Origin: Bacillota bacterium
GTDB lineage: Bacteria; Bacillota; Clostridia; Tissierellales; Sedimentibacteraceae
Assembly (NCBI GenBank): GCA_023453025.1
Contig: JAEXUD010000059.1
Coordinates: forward strand, 1 to 64,000
DNA length: 64,000 nucleotides
Reading direction: 5' to 3'
Both the position numbers and the translations under genes were made by a program. The notes beneath the pieces are model-generated. The model was not told the DNA's origin. It ran no database searches and saw only the letters and a program-made list of their open reading frames with translations. Shown here piece by piece: positions 17,987-27,072 of this stretch. Each line of letters starts with the position of its first letter. Position 1 is the first letter of the stretch.

Positions 17987-19522
17987 TTATTTTGCATATT
18001 CTGTTGCTCTTATTTCTCTTATTACATTTACTTTTATCTGTCCAGGGTATTCCATTTCTTCTTCTATCTTCTTTACAATGTCCTTTGCAATAAGAATTAT
18101 GCTTGAATCGCTGGTAACATCAGGTTTAACGATAATGCGTACTTCTCTTCCTGCCTGAATAGCAAAAGATTTTTCTACCCCTTCAAATGAATTTGAAATC
18201 TCTTCTAACTTTTCTAATCTCTTAATATAAGTTTCAAGTGTTTCTCTTCTTGCTCCTGGTCTTGCTGCTGATATGGCATCTGCTGCCTGTACTAAGACTG
18301 CCTCAACAGTCTGAGGTTCTATATCTCCATGATGTGCTGCTATAGCATGAATTACGGCTTTGCTTTCTTTATACTTCCTGGCTAAATCTTCACCTATAGT
18401 AACATGAGGACCTTCAACTTCGTGATCCACTGCTTTTCCTATATCATGCAATAGTCCGGCACGCTTAGCTAATTTAACATCTGCACCCAATTCGGCTGCC
18501 ATGATGCCTGCCAGATATGAAACTTCCATGGAATGCTTTAATACATTTTGTCCGTAGCTTGTTCTAAACTTAAGTCTTCCTAATAATCGTACTATTTCCG
18601 GGTGAAGCCCGTGAACGCCAGTATCAAGGGTCGCTTGTTCACCTTCGTCTTTAATTTGCTGTTCAACTTCTTTTTTAGCCTTTTCAACCATTTCTTCAAT
18701 TCTTGCAGGATGGATTCTTCCATCTGCAATTAATTTTTCAAGGGCTAATCTTGCTACTTCTCTTCTAATAGGATCAAATCCAGAAATAACTACTGCTTCT
18801 GGTGTATCATCTATTATAATATCTATACCCGTCATTTGTTCAAGGGCTCTGATGTTTCTGCCCTCTCTGCCTATTATTCTGCCTTTCATTTCGTCATTAG
18901 GCAAATCTACAACAGATACAGTTGTTTCCGCTACATGGTCTGCAGAGCATTTTTGAATTGCATATGTAATAATTTCACGTGCTTTTCTTTCTGCAGTTTC
19001 TTTTGCTTCCCTCTCAATTTCTTTTACGGCAAATGAAGCTTCTTGCTCTGCTTCTCTTTTTATGTTATCAATCAACATATTCTTTGCATCTTCTGTTGAA
19101 AGTCCGGAAATTCTTTCAAGCTCTTCAACTTGCTTTTCATGAATTGCTTCTAGTTTATTTTGCTTGGTTTCAATATCTTTAAGCTTTTTCTGGAGCATTT
19201 CTTCTTTTTTTTCAACCTGAATACTCTTGGAGTCAAGCATTTCTTCTTTTTTAATCAGTCTTTTTTCATTTCTTTGTAATTCGTTTCTTCTTTCCTTGTT
19301 TTCTCTTTCATATTCATTTCTCATTTTGTGAGCTTCATCTTTTGCTTCAACAAGAACCTCTTTTTTTCTTGTCTCGGCATCTTTAGTAGCATCATCAATT
19401 ATCCTTTTAGCTTCTTGTTCAGCACTACCTATTTTGCTTTCAGATATATTTTTACGAACTATAATTCCTACTATTATACCTATAATTGCGCAGATAATAC
19501 CTACTATGATTTCATTTAACAA
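17987..19522 (-). CDS. rny: Ribonuclease Y
   Basis: A 511-residue endoribonuclease that begins mRNA decay from the membrane. In order: one N-terminal membrane helix (residues 4-22), a long coiled coil (about 30-190), a KH RNA-binding domain (GRIIGREGRNIRALEQ), and the HD catalytic domain with HD in 'LLHDIGKAVDHE' and the later 'AIAAHHGD'. Length is as usual for the family. The start is TTG, six bases after GGAGGT. It has its own promoter and terminator. Confidence 0.95.
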   Translation of the reverse strand: MLNEIIVGIICAIIGIIVGIIVRKNISESKIGSAEQEAKRIIDDATKDAETRKKEVLVEAKDEAHKMRNEYERENKERRNELQRNEKRLIKKEEMLDSKSIQVEKKEEMLQKKLKDIETKQNKLEAIHEKQVEELERISGLSTEDAKNMLIDNIKREAEQEASFAVKEIEREAKETAERKAREIITYAIQKCSADHVAETTVSVVDLPNDEMKGRIIGREGRNIRALEQMTGIDIIIDDTPEAVVISGFDPIRREVARLALEKLIADGRIHPARIEEMVEKAKKEVEQQIKDEGEQATLDTGVHGLHPEIVRLLGRLKFRTSYGQNVLKHSMEVSYLAGIMAAELGADVKLAKRAGLLHDIGKAVDHEVEGPHVTIGEDLARKYKESKAVIHAIAAHHGDIEPQTVEAVLVQAADAISAARPGARRETLETYIKRLEKLEEISNSFEGVEKSFAIQAGREVRIIVKPDVTSDSSIILIAKDIVKKIEEEMEYPGQIKVNVIREIRATEYAK

Positions 19523-19660
19523 TTCAGCACCTCCCGTATTAAATTTTCAAGCTGCGAAATATATACATTTATTACATTGCTGTATGAATATAAAAAATGT
19601 TTATTTTCTGATATATATTTGAAATATTAAAATTTATTTCTAAATACTTGAATATACTAT

Positions 19661-19689
19661 ATTTTATAATTTTTTATGCTTTATGTCAA
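19661..19689 (-). promoter_or_regulatory. Promoter of rny
   Basis: On the minus strand TTGACA (19684-19689) and TAAAAT (19661-19666) are 17 bases apart, about 140 bases upstream of the TTG start. The remaining leader contains no obvious structure. Confidence 0.65.
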
Positions 19690-19794
19690 GACATAATGTA
19701 TAAAATTGCAGTGCTTCGACCAAGTTGGATATATTTTCGGCTTTATATTGTTAACATAATATTAATTTTGTAAGCTATATGATGTAAATTCAAA

Positions 19795-19824
19795 GTAAAA
19801 AAAGAATGACATATAATCATTCTT
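19795..19824 (-). terminator. Terminator of recA
   Basis: AAGAATGA at 19802-19809 pairs with TCATTCTT at 19817-19824; the minus-strand tail is TTTTTACTTT. It lies 60 bases past the recA stop. Confidence 0.9.
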
Positions 19825-19884
19825 CAATTTACTTCTATCTAATTATAGAAAAGCCTCTTCTCCACTATCCAAAATACCTGGCGG

Positions 19885-20919
19885 TTATTCGTCTGAATCT
19901 CCGGATTTTTCAGTATCATCAGTTTTTAATTGCGCAGCTCCGAGTTCAAACTTTTCTCTTACTTTATTTTCAATTTCGTACATTAAATCGGGATTTGACA
20001 GTAAATATTCCTTTGAATTTTCTCTTCCTTGTCCGATTCTGGTGCTTTCATAGGAATACCATGCACCTGCTTTATTTACAACACCTGCTTCCACAGCCAT
20101 ATCAAGAATGCAGCCTTCCTTGGAAATTCCCTTGCCGTAAATAATATCAAATTCTGCCTGCTTGAAAGGAGGAGCAACTTTATTTTTGACTACCTTCACT
20201 CTTGTTCTGTTGCCATATACATCATCGCCCTTTTTCAAGGATTCGATTCTTCTTACATCAAGTCTCATGGAAGCATAAAATTTAAGTGCTCTGCCGCCTG
20301 TGGTAGTCTCAGGATTACCAAACATAACACCTACTTTTTCACGCAGCTGGTTGATAAAAATAGCAACTGTATTGGACTTGTTAATGGCACCGGCTAACTT
20401 ACGCAGCGCCTGTGACATAAGTCTTGCCTGCAAGCCAACATGTGAATCTCCCATTTCACCGTCTATTTCTGCCTTAGGAACCAAAGCAGCAACAGAGTCT
20501 ATTATTATTACATCAACCGCACCGCTCCTGACAAGTGCCTCAGCTATTTCCAGGCCTTGCTCTCCTGTATCGGGCTGAGAAATAATCAAATCCTCAATAG
20601 ATACTCCAAGCTTTTTAGCATAACCTGGATCAAGAGCATGCTCAGCATCTATAAAGGCAGCAATTCCTCCTTGTTTTTGTGCTTCTGCTACTATATGTAA
20701 TGCAACTGTTGTCTTACCTGATGACTCAGGTCCAAATATTTCGATAATTCTTCCTTTAGGAACTCCGCCAATTCCTGTTGCAATATCAAGAGGCAGTGCG
20801 CCTGTCGGTATAGCTTCTATATTAAGCTTTGCATTTTCTCCAAGCTTCATAATAGAGCCTTTGCCAAATTGCTTTTCTATTTGAGCAATCGCCAGCTCAA
20901 GGGCTTTATCTTTTTCCAT
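19885..20919 (-). CDS. recA: Recombinase RecA
   Basis: A 344-residue RecA: strand exchange, and coprotease for LexA. Walker A is GPESSGKTT near residues 62-70; 'VIIIDSVAALVP' is Walker B; loop L1 and L2 regions (GLQARLMSQALRKL, and NQLREKVGVMFGNPETTTGG) are intact. The start is ATG 20919, six bases after AAGGAG; an in-frame codon at 20964 would lie inside the promoter and operator. The C-terminus is acidic, as usual. It is under a near-consensus promoter and an apparent LexA site. Confidence 0.97.
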   Translation of the reverse strand: MEKDKALELAIAQIEKQFGKGSIMKLGENAKLNIEAIPTGALPLDIATGIGGVPKGRIIEIFGPESSGKTTVALHIVAEAQKQGGIAAFIDAEHALDPGYAKKLGVSIEDLIISQPDTGEQGLEIAEALVRSGAVDVIIIDSVAALVPKAEIDGEMGDSHVGLQARLMSQALRKLAGAINKSNTVAIFINQLREKVGVMFGNPETTTGGRALKFYASMRLDVRRIESLKKGDDVYGNRTRVKVVKNKVAPPFKQAEFDIIYGKGISKEGCILDMAVEAGVVNKAGAWYSYESTRIGQGRENSKEYLLSNPDLMYEIENKVREKFELGAAQLKTDDTEKSGDSDE

Positions 20920-20932
20920 TTGTACTCCTTTG

Positions 20933-20946
20933 CGAACATTTGTTCT
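20933..20946 (-). promoter_or_regulatory. LexA (SOS) box of recA
   Basis: CGAACATTTGTTCT at 20933-20946 matches the Gram-positive LexA operator CGAACnnnnGTTCG with one mismatch. It lies between the -10 box and the ribosome site of recA, where bound LexA would block the start of transcription. Confidence 0.85.
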
Positions 20947-20955
20947 CTTTTGATC

Positions 20956-20984
20956 ATTATACAAAATATTAAACTCTTTGTCAA
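20956..20984 (-). promoter_or_regulatory. Promoter of recA
   Basis: On the minus strand TTGACA (20979-20984) and TATAAT (20956-20961) are 17 bases apart: a perfect consensus pair for the main sigma factor. The LexA box follows 9 bases after the -10. Confidence 0.9.
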
Positions 20985-20995
20985 TAAAGAAATTC

Positions 20996-21020
20996 AGAAG
21001 TAATCTATTTAATTACTTCT
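20996..21020 (-). terminator. Terminator overlapping the pgsA stop
   Basis: AGAAGTAAT at 20996-21004 pairs with ATTACTTCT at 21012-21020; the pgsA stop codon lies in the loop. The minus-strand tail is only moderately T-rich (GAATTTCTTT). Confidence 0.6.
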
Positions 21021-21568
21021 AAATTCTCATACACATATGTTGCTCCTGATGTAACAGTCAATAAAACAACAATTGCTGCAAGAGGTGTAATCCACAAAGC
21101 TGTGAAAGCGGCATAGCCGGTATAATTCAACAAAACAACAACAATTAAAATCATTTGAAATACAGTTTTAATTTTACCCCAAGGATTCGCCGCAATTGTG
21201 ACGCCTTTTGAAGCAGCCAGTGTTCTGAAACCAGACACCAAAAATTCTCTTGAGATAATTAAAACAACAACCCATGAGCTTAAATAACCGATTTCCACAA
21301 AAGCAATAAATGCAGAAGCTGTCAGAAGCTTATCTGCAAGAGGGTCCATAAATTTTCCAAAATCCGTGATTAAATTGTCTCTTCGTGCAATATAGCCGTC
21401 AATCGCATCGGTTGCGGCTGCTGCCACAAATATCAGCAGTGGAAGAAATCTGAATATTCCCTTGCTGATAAAAAGGAATATCAAAAATAAAGGAATAGCC
21501 AATACTCTTATTACAGTAAGCTTATTTGGTAAATTCATGTTCTTAAACCAATTCATCAATAATAACAT
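21005..21568 (-). CDS. pgsA: CDP-diacylglycerol-glycerol-3-phosphate phosphatidyltransferase
   Basis: A 187-residue membrane enzyme that makes phosphatidylglycerol-phosphate from CDP-diacylglycerol. The CDP-alcohol phosphotransferase motif D-G-x2-A-R-x8-G-x3-D-x3-D is present as 'DAIDGYIARRDNL' ... 'FGKFMDPLADK' (about residues 58-83). Four or five membrane helices follow the family pattern. The start is uncertain: ATG 21568 (used), 21556 and 21538 are in frame, and all fall in or near the end of rimO, with GGGAG just before the first. It overlaps rimO by 26 bases as annotated. Confidence 0.92.
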   Translation of the reverse strand: MLLLMNWFKNMNLPNKLTVIRVLAIPLFLIFLFISKGIFRFLPLLIFVAAAATDAIDGYIARRDNLITDFGKFMDPLADKLLTASAFIAFVEIGYLSSWVVVLIISREFLVSGFRTLAASKGVTIAANPWGKIKTVFQMILIVVVLLNYTGYAAFTALWITPLAAIVVLLTVTSGATYVYENLEVIK

Positions 21569-22883
21569 CTCCCATCAAATCATATTCTAAGGCATCATTT
21601 ATTTTAACTTTATAAATACTGCCTAATTCTAATTCTTCATCAGATGTCACATATACACAACCGTCTATATCTATTGAATCCATATAGGTTCTTCCAACCC
21701 ATATGTTTTCAACATCTTTTTCTTCAATTAATACATCGTAGGTTCTGTCTATTTTAGACAGGTTGTTTTCGTATGAAATTCCCAGCTGCAGCTCCATAAG
21801 CTCATCATGTCTCTGCTCCTTAACTTCTTCATCTATCTGATCCGGCAGTCTGTATGCAGGTGTATCCTCTTCTCTTGAATATTTGAATATCCCAACACGG
21901 TCAAGCTTGTATTCATGTAAAAATTTCATTAATTCTTCATGCTCTTCCGGAGTTTCACCGGGGAAGCCGGTTATTAACGAGGTTCTTATAACTGCGCCTT
22001 CCACCTCAGTCCTGATTTTATTTATCAGCTCCGCAATCTGCTTCCTGTTTGTGTTGCGGTGCATTCTTTTCAATATTCTGTCATTGATGTGCTGAAGAGG
22101 TATATCAAAATATTTTAACAGCTTCTTATTGTTCTTGAATTCATTTATCAGCTCATCATAAATATCCTCCGGATACAGATAATGTATACGAATCCATTCT
22201 ATACCTTCAATTTCAGATACTTTTTCAATAACCTCGTGAAGCTTCCTTTCACCGTAAAGATCCAGACCATACTTGCTTGTATCCTGTGCTATTATGATAA
22301 TCTCCTTTGCCCCTTGCTTTGCCAGGTCTTTGGCTTCCTCAACTATTTTTTCTATTTTTCTGCTTTTATAGGGACCTCTTAAGCTTGGGATAACACAGTA
22401 GGTGCAATTGTTACTGCAGCCTTCTGCAATTTTTAAATATGCATACCAGCTTTCGGTCAAAGTATTTCTTGGTAAGTTTTCCTCATCTAACAGCTGAGTT
22501 TTTGTATCAACAATCAAGCTTTTACTGTTTTCATACTTTTCAATGTATTCATCTATTTTTTCAAAACCACCGGTGCCTATTATTATACTGACTTCCGGAA
22601 TTTCTTTTGCCAATTCCTCTCCAAATCTTTGTGCAAGGCATCCTGTAACAATTATCTTTGCATTTTTATTGGCTTCATTTTTTATTTCTGCCGCAGACAA
22701 AATGGCATCAACCGATTCCTGCTGAGCCTCGCTTATGAATGAGCATGTGTTAATTATGATATAATCAGCCTTGTCAGCGTAAATGGTTTTTGTAAAGCCC
22801 TTTTTTTCCAAAATTCCTATCATATGCTCTGAATCAACAAGATTTTTAGAACAGCCAAGGGAATGCATGTATATTTTTTTCAT
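21543..22883 (-). CDS. rimO: Ribosomal protein S12 methylthiotransferase RimO
   Basis: A 446-residue radical SAM enzyme that adds a methylthio group to an Asp of ribosomal protein S12. The N-terminal UPF0004 domain has three Cys for the auxiliary cluster ('LGCSKN', 'NTCSFI', 'TGCLAQ'); the radical SAM cluster is 'CSNNCTYCVIP' (near 155-165); a TRAM domain closes the protein. The absence of the MiaB-type 'MNERDSE' start supports RimO over MiaB. It starts at the ftsK stop (overlap of one base) and runs into pgsA, in the order usual for clostridia. Confidence 0.93.
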   Translation of the reverse strand: MKKIYMHSLGCSKNLVDSEHMIGILEKKGFTKTIYADKADYIIINTCSFISEAQQESVDAILSAAEIKNEANKNAKIIVTGCLAQRFGEELAKEIPEVSIIIGTGGFEKIDEYIEKYENSKSLIVDTKTQLLDEENLPRNTLTESWYAYLKIAEGCSNNCTYCVIPSLRGPYKSRKIEKIVEEAKDLAKQGAKEIIIIAQDTSKYGLDLYGERKLHEVIEKVSEIEGIEWIRIHYLYPEDIYDELINEFKNNKKLLKYFDIPLQHINDRILKRMHRNTNRKQIAELINKIRTEVEGAVIRTSLITGFPGETPEEHEELMKFLHEYKLDRVGIFKYSREEDTPAYRLPDQIDEEVKEQRHDELMELQLGISYENNLSKIDRTYDVLIEEKDVENIWVGRTYMDSIDIDGCVYVTSDEELELGSIYKVKINDALEYDLMGDVIIDELV

Positions 22884-25291
22884 TAAGTATTAGTTCCTTT
22901 CATTTCTTCTAGTTCTTCTTTGGTGACGAGTACCTTGCGAGGCTTGCTTCCTTCATGACCGCTTACTATACCTCTTTCCTCAAGCTGGTCAATTATCCTT
23001 GCAGCCCTTGCATATCCTACCTTGAATTTTCTCTGAATATAGGATGCTGATGCCTGACCGTCATTGACAACCATTTCTATGGCTTGCTCTAAAAATTCGT
23101 CAACATCTTCATCCTGGCTTGGTGCTTTTTCTATTTCGTTAATTATTTCATTTTGTTTTCCGAATTTAATTTCAATTTGCTGAGCTTTAATATTATCAAC
23201 AACCTTTTTTATTTCATCATCCGAAATAAATGTTCCCTGAATACGTATAGGCTTAGGAAGTCCCATAGGATGATACAGCATATCACCCTTGCCCAGAAGC
23301 TTTTCAGCTCCTCCTGTATCAAGTATTGTACGCGAATCAATGTGTGATGAAACAGCAAATGCGATTCTCGAAGGAATATTTGCTTTAATGACCCCTGTAA
23401 TAACGTCTACCGAGGGTCTTTGTGTAGCTATCACCAAATGCATTCCGCAGGCTCTGGCAAGCTGAGCTATACGGGTTATGTATTCTTCCACCTCTGATGA
23501 AGCAACTGTCATCAAATCGGCAAGCTCATCAATTACGATTACTATCTGAGGCATTTTTTCACTGCCCTCTTTAACCATTTTTTCATTGTAGGATGCTATA
23601 TCTCTTACACTGTTTTGAGCAAATATCTTATAACGGTTTGTCATTTCTGATACAGACCAGTTCAAAGCGTTGGCAGCCTTGCGCGGGTCTGTTACCACAG
23701 GTATCAGAAGGTGTGGCAGCCCATTGTAAACACTTAATTCAACCACCTTTGGGTCAACCAATATAAGCTTAACCTCATCTGGTTTCGCCTTGAACAATAT
23801 ACTCATAATAAGAGAATTGATGCACACACTCTTTCCTGAGCCTGTTGCACCTGCAATCAAAAGGTGCGGCATTTTATCAATTGCGGCAACAATATTCTTC
23901 CCTGCTATATCCTTTCCAAGTGCAAAGGGGATATTTGTGCTGATTGATTTATACTCTTTAGACTCGATTAAACTTCTTAGATACACACTGGTCTTATTTC
24001 TGTTCGGAACCTCTATGCCTATAGCAGATTTGCCGGGTATGGGAGCTTCCATACGTATATCTGAAGTAGCCAGTGCCATCGCTATATCATTTGAAAGGCC
24101 GGTTATTCGGCTTACTTTTATTCCCGGAGCCGGTTGTATTTCATATCTTGTGATAGTCGGACCTTTGTTTATCTGAAGAATATTGCACGGGATATTAAAA
24201 TTGCTCAATGTTTCAATAAGCTTTTCTCCGTCCTTCTTCAAGTCATCCTTGTCTCCCCTGACATGCTGCGGAATAGTATCCAGCAGTGTTATTGAAGGCA
24301 GCTTGTAGTTGTCGTTTTTAACGCCTGCAATATTTATAATGTCGTCTGTAATTTCTTTTGGTTCAAATTTGTCCTTCGGCTTCTCTTTTTTCTCTTTAAC
24401 CTCATCAGCCTCATGCTTGATTTGAGCAGATGTTTGATTTACAGATGCTGATGCATCTGCTTTTTTTATATCATCTCTTTTAATATCATCAATTTTCATC
24501 TGAGTAATTTCAGATTTTTTGTTGTTGTCAAGAGGGTTCAAGTAATCATATATTTTTATATTTTCATCAGAATCTGAGATTTCTGCCTTTTTCGCAGTTG
24601 GTTTTTCTTTTATTTTCTTTTTTTCGTCAGGCACTGCCTCAGTAAAAATAAAACTGTAAATTGCTTTTAAAAATCTTTTGAAATAATCTGTTATAATTTT
24701 GCATATACCTATAACACTCTGATTTGTAAGCAATATAAAATTTGAAAATATCAAAGCTCCAAGAACTATGTAAGTTCCGTTTTTGCCGACAAGCTTCATA
24801 AATAAATACGTGAGAATGTTTCCAATCACACCGCCGCCTTGTTTTAAAATACCTGCATCTGACGATGCTTTTAGTAAAGCTTTAAAATTTATGCTCTCGT
24901 TTATAATTTCTACTTTTAATAATGCGGCATAAATAATAAAGCATAGAAAAAATCCAATAACTGCAGCAACCTGATTGTTATCAGTAAATATTATTATATT
25001 CAAGAGCCTCATAACGCCAATTATTAAGATAAAATATGGCAGCACATCTGCACCTTTTCCAAATGATGAATGTGTAAACAGATTTATTGTTCTGCCTATT
25101 ATTCCTGTTTGACTCTCTTTTGTCGTAACCACTATTAAAAAAACCGCAAATGCAACTATGAAAATTCCGGTTATTTCTTTTTTTAACAAATCACTATTTG
25201 AATTTTTGGCTTTTGCCGAGCTTGTACTCTTTTTTCTTGAAGTAACTTTTTTTGTATTGCTTTCGCTTTGTACCTTTGCCATTTGATACAA
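22883..25291 (-). CDS. ftsK: DNA translocase FtsK/SpoIIIE
   Basis: An 802-residue DNA pump that moves chromosome through the division or sporulation septum. Four or five membrane helices lie between about residues 40 and 210, then a low-complexity charged linker (about 215-330), then the motor with Walker A 'GATGSGKS' (about 490) and Walker B 'IVIVIDELADLM', and a C-terminal winged-helix gamma domain (from 'DEFLEQAIEMVV') that reads KOPS/SRS sites. The start is uncertain between TTG 25291 and ATG 25282, which share one GGGGGA site. Confidence 0.95.
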   Translation of the reverse strand: MYQMAKVQSESNTKKVTSRKKSTSSAKAKNSNSDLLKKEITGIFIVAFAVFLIVVTTKESQTGIIGRTINLFTHSSFGKGADVLPYFILIIGVMRLLNIIIFTDNNQVAAVIGFFLCFIIYAALLKVEIINESINFKALLKASSDAGILKQGGGVIGNILTYLFMKLVGKNGTYIVLGALIFSNFILLTNQSVIGICKIITDYFKRFLKAIYSFIFTEAVPDEKKKIKEKPTAKKAEISDSDENIKIYDYLNPLDNNKKSEITQMKIDDIKRDDIKKADASASVNQTSAQIKHEADEVKEKKEKPKDKFEPKEITDDIINIAGVKNDNYKLPSITLLDTIPQHVRGDKDDLKKDGEKLIETLSNFNIPCNILQINKGPTITRYEIQPAPGIKVSRITGLSNDIAMALATSDIRMEAPIPGKSAIGIEVPNRNKTSVYLRSLIESKEYKSISTNIPFALGKDIAGKNIVAAIDKMPHLLIAGATGSGKSVCINSLIMSILFKAKPDEVKLILVDPKVVELSVYNGLPHLLIPVVTDPRKAANALNWSVSEMTNRYKIFAQNSVRDIASYNEKMVKEGSEKMPQIVIVIDELADLMTVASSEVEEYITRIAQLARACGMHLVIATQRPSVDVITGVIKANIPSRIAFAVSSHIDSRTILDTGGAEKLLGKGDMLYHPMGLPKPIRIQGTFISDDEIKKVVDNIKAQQIEIKFGKQNEIINEIEKAPSQDEDVDEFLEQAIEMVVNDGQASASYIQRKFKVGYARAARIIDQLEERGIVSGHEGSKPRKVLVTKEELEEMKGTNT

Positions 25292-25336
25292 TGTCCCCCT
25301 GTTTTTTCTAAATGTTATTATATCATAAAATATTAT

Positions 25337-26275
25337 TTAATCGCAATGATTTTCTTTATCATTCATGTTTTCAATCAAATCTCTCAATTCTTTCATAGCT
25401 GAGGAAAATCCGCCTATTTCATCAATTAATCCTATCTGACACACTTCGTCAGAATTTAAAACTGTACCCACATCATTTGCTATTTCATCTGTATCATACA
25501 TATATTTCAAGAAGGCCTCTCTGTCAACCTTTGAATTAGCAACAATGAAATTTGTAATGCGCTCTTGCATTTTTTGAAAATATCTGAATGTCTGAGGCAC
25601 TCCTATTACAAAGCCGTTTGTTCTTATAGGATGTATGGTCATGGTTCCTGTGGGAGCAATGAATGAATAATTGGCAGATACTGCAAGAGCTGTTCCGATT
25701 GAATGTCCCCCGCCCAGGACCAATGAAACTGTAGGCTTGGAAATGCTTGCAATAAGCTCTGAAATTGCCAAACCGGCTTCAACATCTCCGCCAACAGTGT
25801 TTATCAACAGGAGTATTCCTTTTATTTGCGGATCCATTTCAGCACCAATAATCATCGGGATAACATGTTCATATTTTGTTGTCTTGCTTTGAGGAGGCAA
25901 TGATGTATGCCCTTCAATTTCTCCTATTATACTGATAAAGCATATATCCTTTACCGGACTGATATCTGTTACGCTTCCCATTTGCTTTACATTTTCATAG
26001 GGCTGATCTGAATCTTCTTCTTTATCATTGTTTTTATTTCCGCTGAATAAAAATGGGTTGGCAGGTTCATCAGTATTATTTCCGCTGCTGTTAATTCTTA
26101 ATTGATTATTATTTTGATTATTACCATTGTTATTATTTTGTATGTCATTATTGTTCTGTTGGTTTTGATTGTTTTGATTGTTTTGATTGTTTTGATTGTT
26201 TTGATAATTTCTGTTCCCATCCATATTGTTGAAAGACTGCTTTTGTATATTATTTATCTGATTGTTATTTTCCAT
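25337..26275 (-). CDS. ClpP-class protease TepA-like, with Asn/Gln-rich tail
   Basis: A 312-residue ClpP-fold serine protease like B. subtilis TepA (YmfB), usually encoded beside spoIIIE/ftsK. The catalytic Ser is in 'GGGHSIGTALAVSA' and the His in 'TMTIHPIRT', spaced as in ClpP. Unlike typical TepA (about 240 residues) it carries some 65 N-terminal residues that are nearly all Asn and Gln, partly coded by a 9-base tandem repeat (26162-26204). No signal peptide. GGAGG lies at 26282-26286. The tail looks disordered and may vary in length between strains. Confidence 0.85.
   Translation of the reverse strand: MENNNQINNIQKQSFNNMDGNRNYQNNQNNQNNQNNQNQQNNNDIQNNNNGNNQNNNQLRINSSGNNTDEPANPFLFSGNKNNDKEEDSDQPYENVKQMGSVTDISPVKDICFISIIGEIEGHTSLPPQSKTTKYEHVIPMIIGAEMDPQIKGILLLINTVGGDVEAGLAISELIASISKPTVSLVLGGGHSIGTALAVSANYSFIAPTGTMTIHPIRTNGFVIGVPQTFRYFQKMQERITNFIVANSKVDREAFLKYMYDTDEIANDVGTVLNSDEVCQIGLIDEIGGFSSAMKELRDLIENMNDKENHCD
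26162..26204. repeat. 9-bp tandem repeat in the tepA 5' end
   Basis: The unit GTTTTGATT occurs four times without change (26162-26197) and then in part. On the coding strand it reads AATCAAAAC, Asn-Gln-Asn. As the unit is three codons, copy-number change would lengthen or shorten the tail without breaking the frame. Confidence 0.95.
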
Positions 26276-26292
26276 TTAAGCCTCCACATAAA

Positions 26293-26317
26293 AATAATCA
26301 GGTTATTCCTGATTATT
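26293..26317 (-). terminator. Terminator after ylmC
   Basis: AATAATCAGG at 26293-26302 pairs with CCTGATTATT at 26308-26317; the minus-strand tail is TTTTTATG. It ends 7 bases before the tepA ribosome site, so it may separate ylmC-dut from tepA or act as a partial terminator. Confidence 0.75.
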
Positions 26318-26383
26318 CTTTGGAGTTTTGTATTTTTTATGCATATATGCACCAGCTAAATTTTTATAAAAAATAGCTGTAGC

Positions 26384-26617
26384 TCAATCATTTTCAATTA
26401 TTATCATATCGCTGCCTATTTTTTTTATATTTTTCCATAAAATTTCTTTTTTCTTAGGTTCCTTAAAAATGTTAAAGTGTGAATTAGTTCCGGAAATAAA
26501 GCTTATAATTTCTCCGGTTTTCTCTTCTATAACCAAATCACAATCACCGAATATCCCTAAATTCTCGCCCGTGTCAATATTGATTATTTCTTTACTGTAC
26601 AATTCACTTAATTTCAT
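26384..26617 (-). CDS. YlmC/YmxH family sporulation-associated protein
   Basis: A 77-residue PRC-barrel-like protein of the YlmC/YmxH group, common in spore formers and often next to dut or M16 peptidase genes. 'LSELYSKEIINIDTGENLG' at the start and 'IIEND' at the end match the family. Its biochemical role is unknown. The start is ATG 26617, six bases after a GGGGGG site; an ATG six codons upstream has no spacing. Downstream of dut by 23 bases. Confidence 0.85.
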   Translation of the reverse strand: MKLSELYSKEIINIDTGENLGIFGDCDLVIEEKTGEIISFISGTNSHFNIFKEPKKKEILWKNIKKIGSDMIIIEND

Positions 26618-26640
26618 AATATCCCCCCTTTTCAATTATT

Positions 26641-27072
26641 TTACACCCCTGTATGACCGAAGCCTCCTGCACCTCTTTCAGTGTCTCCTAACACTTCCAC
26701 TAATTCAAAATCTGCTTGTTCGTGCTTGATAAACACCATCTGAGCAATTCTGTCACCATTATTAATGGTAAATTCCATGTCACCCAGATTAATCAGTATT
26801 ACCTTGATTTCTCCACGATAGTCTGAATCAATTGTACCAATACCATTTACCAGACTTATGCCATGCTTTATGGCCAAACCGCTTCTGGCTCTTACTTGGG
26901 CTTCATAGCCTTCAGGTATTTCAACAAATACGCCTGTTGGCACCAAAGCTCTTTCCAGCGGTTTCAGAACTATCGGATTTTCCACAAATGCCTGTAAATC
27001 TACTCCTGCCGAACCCTTTGTTTCATAAGCAGGCAAATTAAAAGGATTATTCTTTACTATTTTAACCTTCAT
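26641..27072 (-). CDS. dut: dUTP diphosphatase
   Basis: A 143-residue trimeric dUTPase: dUTP to dUMP and pyrophosphate. All five motifs are visible in order: 'SAGVDLQA', 'RARSGLA', 'GIGTIDSDYRGEI', 'GDRIAQMVF' and the C-terminal 'RGAGGFGHTG'. Length is normal. GGGAG precedes the ATG. It overlaps the end of the M16 peptidase by 11 bases. Confidence 0.96.
   Translation of the reverse strand: MKVKIVKNNPFNLPAYETKGSAGVDLQAFVENPIVLKPLERALVPTGVFVEIPEGYEAQVRARSGLAIKHGISLVNGIGTIDSDYRGEIKVILINLGDMEFTINNGDRIAQMVFIKHEQADFELVEVLGDTERGAGGFGHTGV

Noticed and set aside
26162..26204. CRISPR-like regularity
   Set aside because: The 9-base unit has no spacers and sits inside a coding region; it is a simple tandem repeat.
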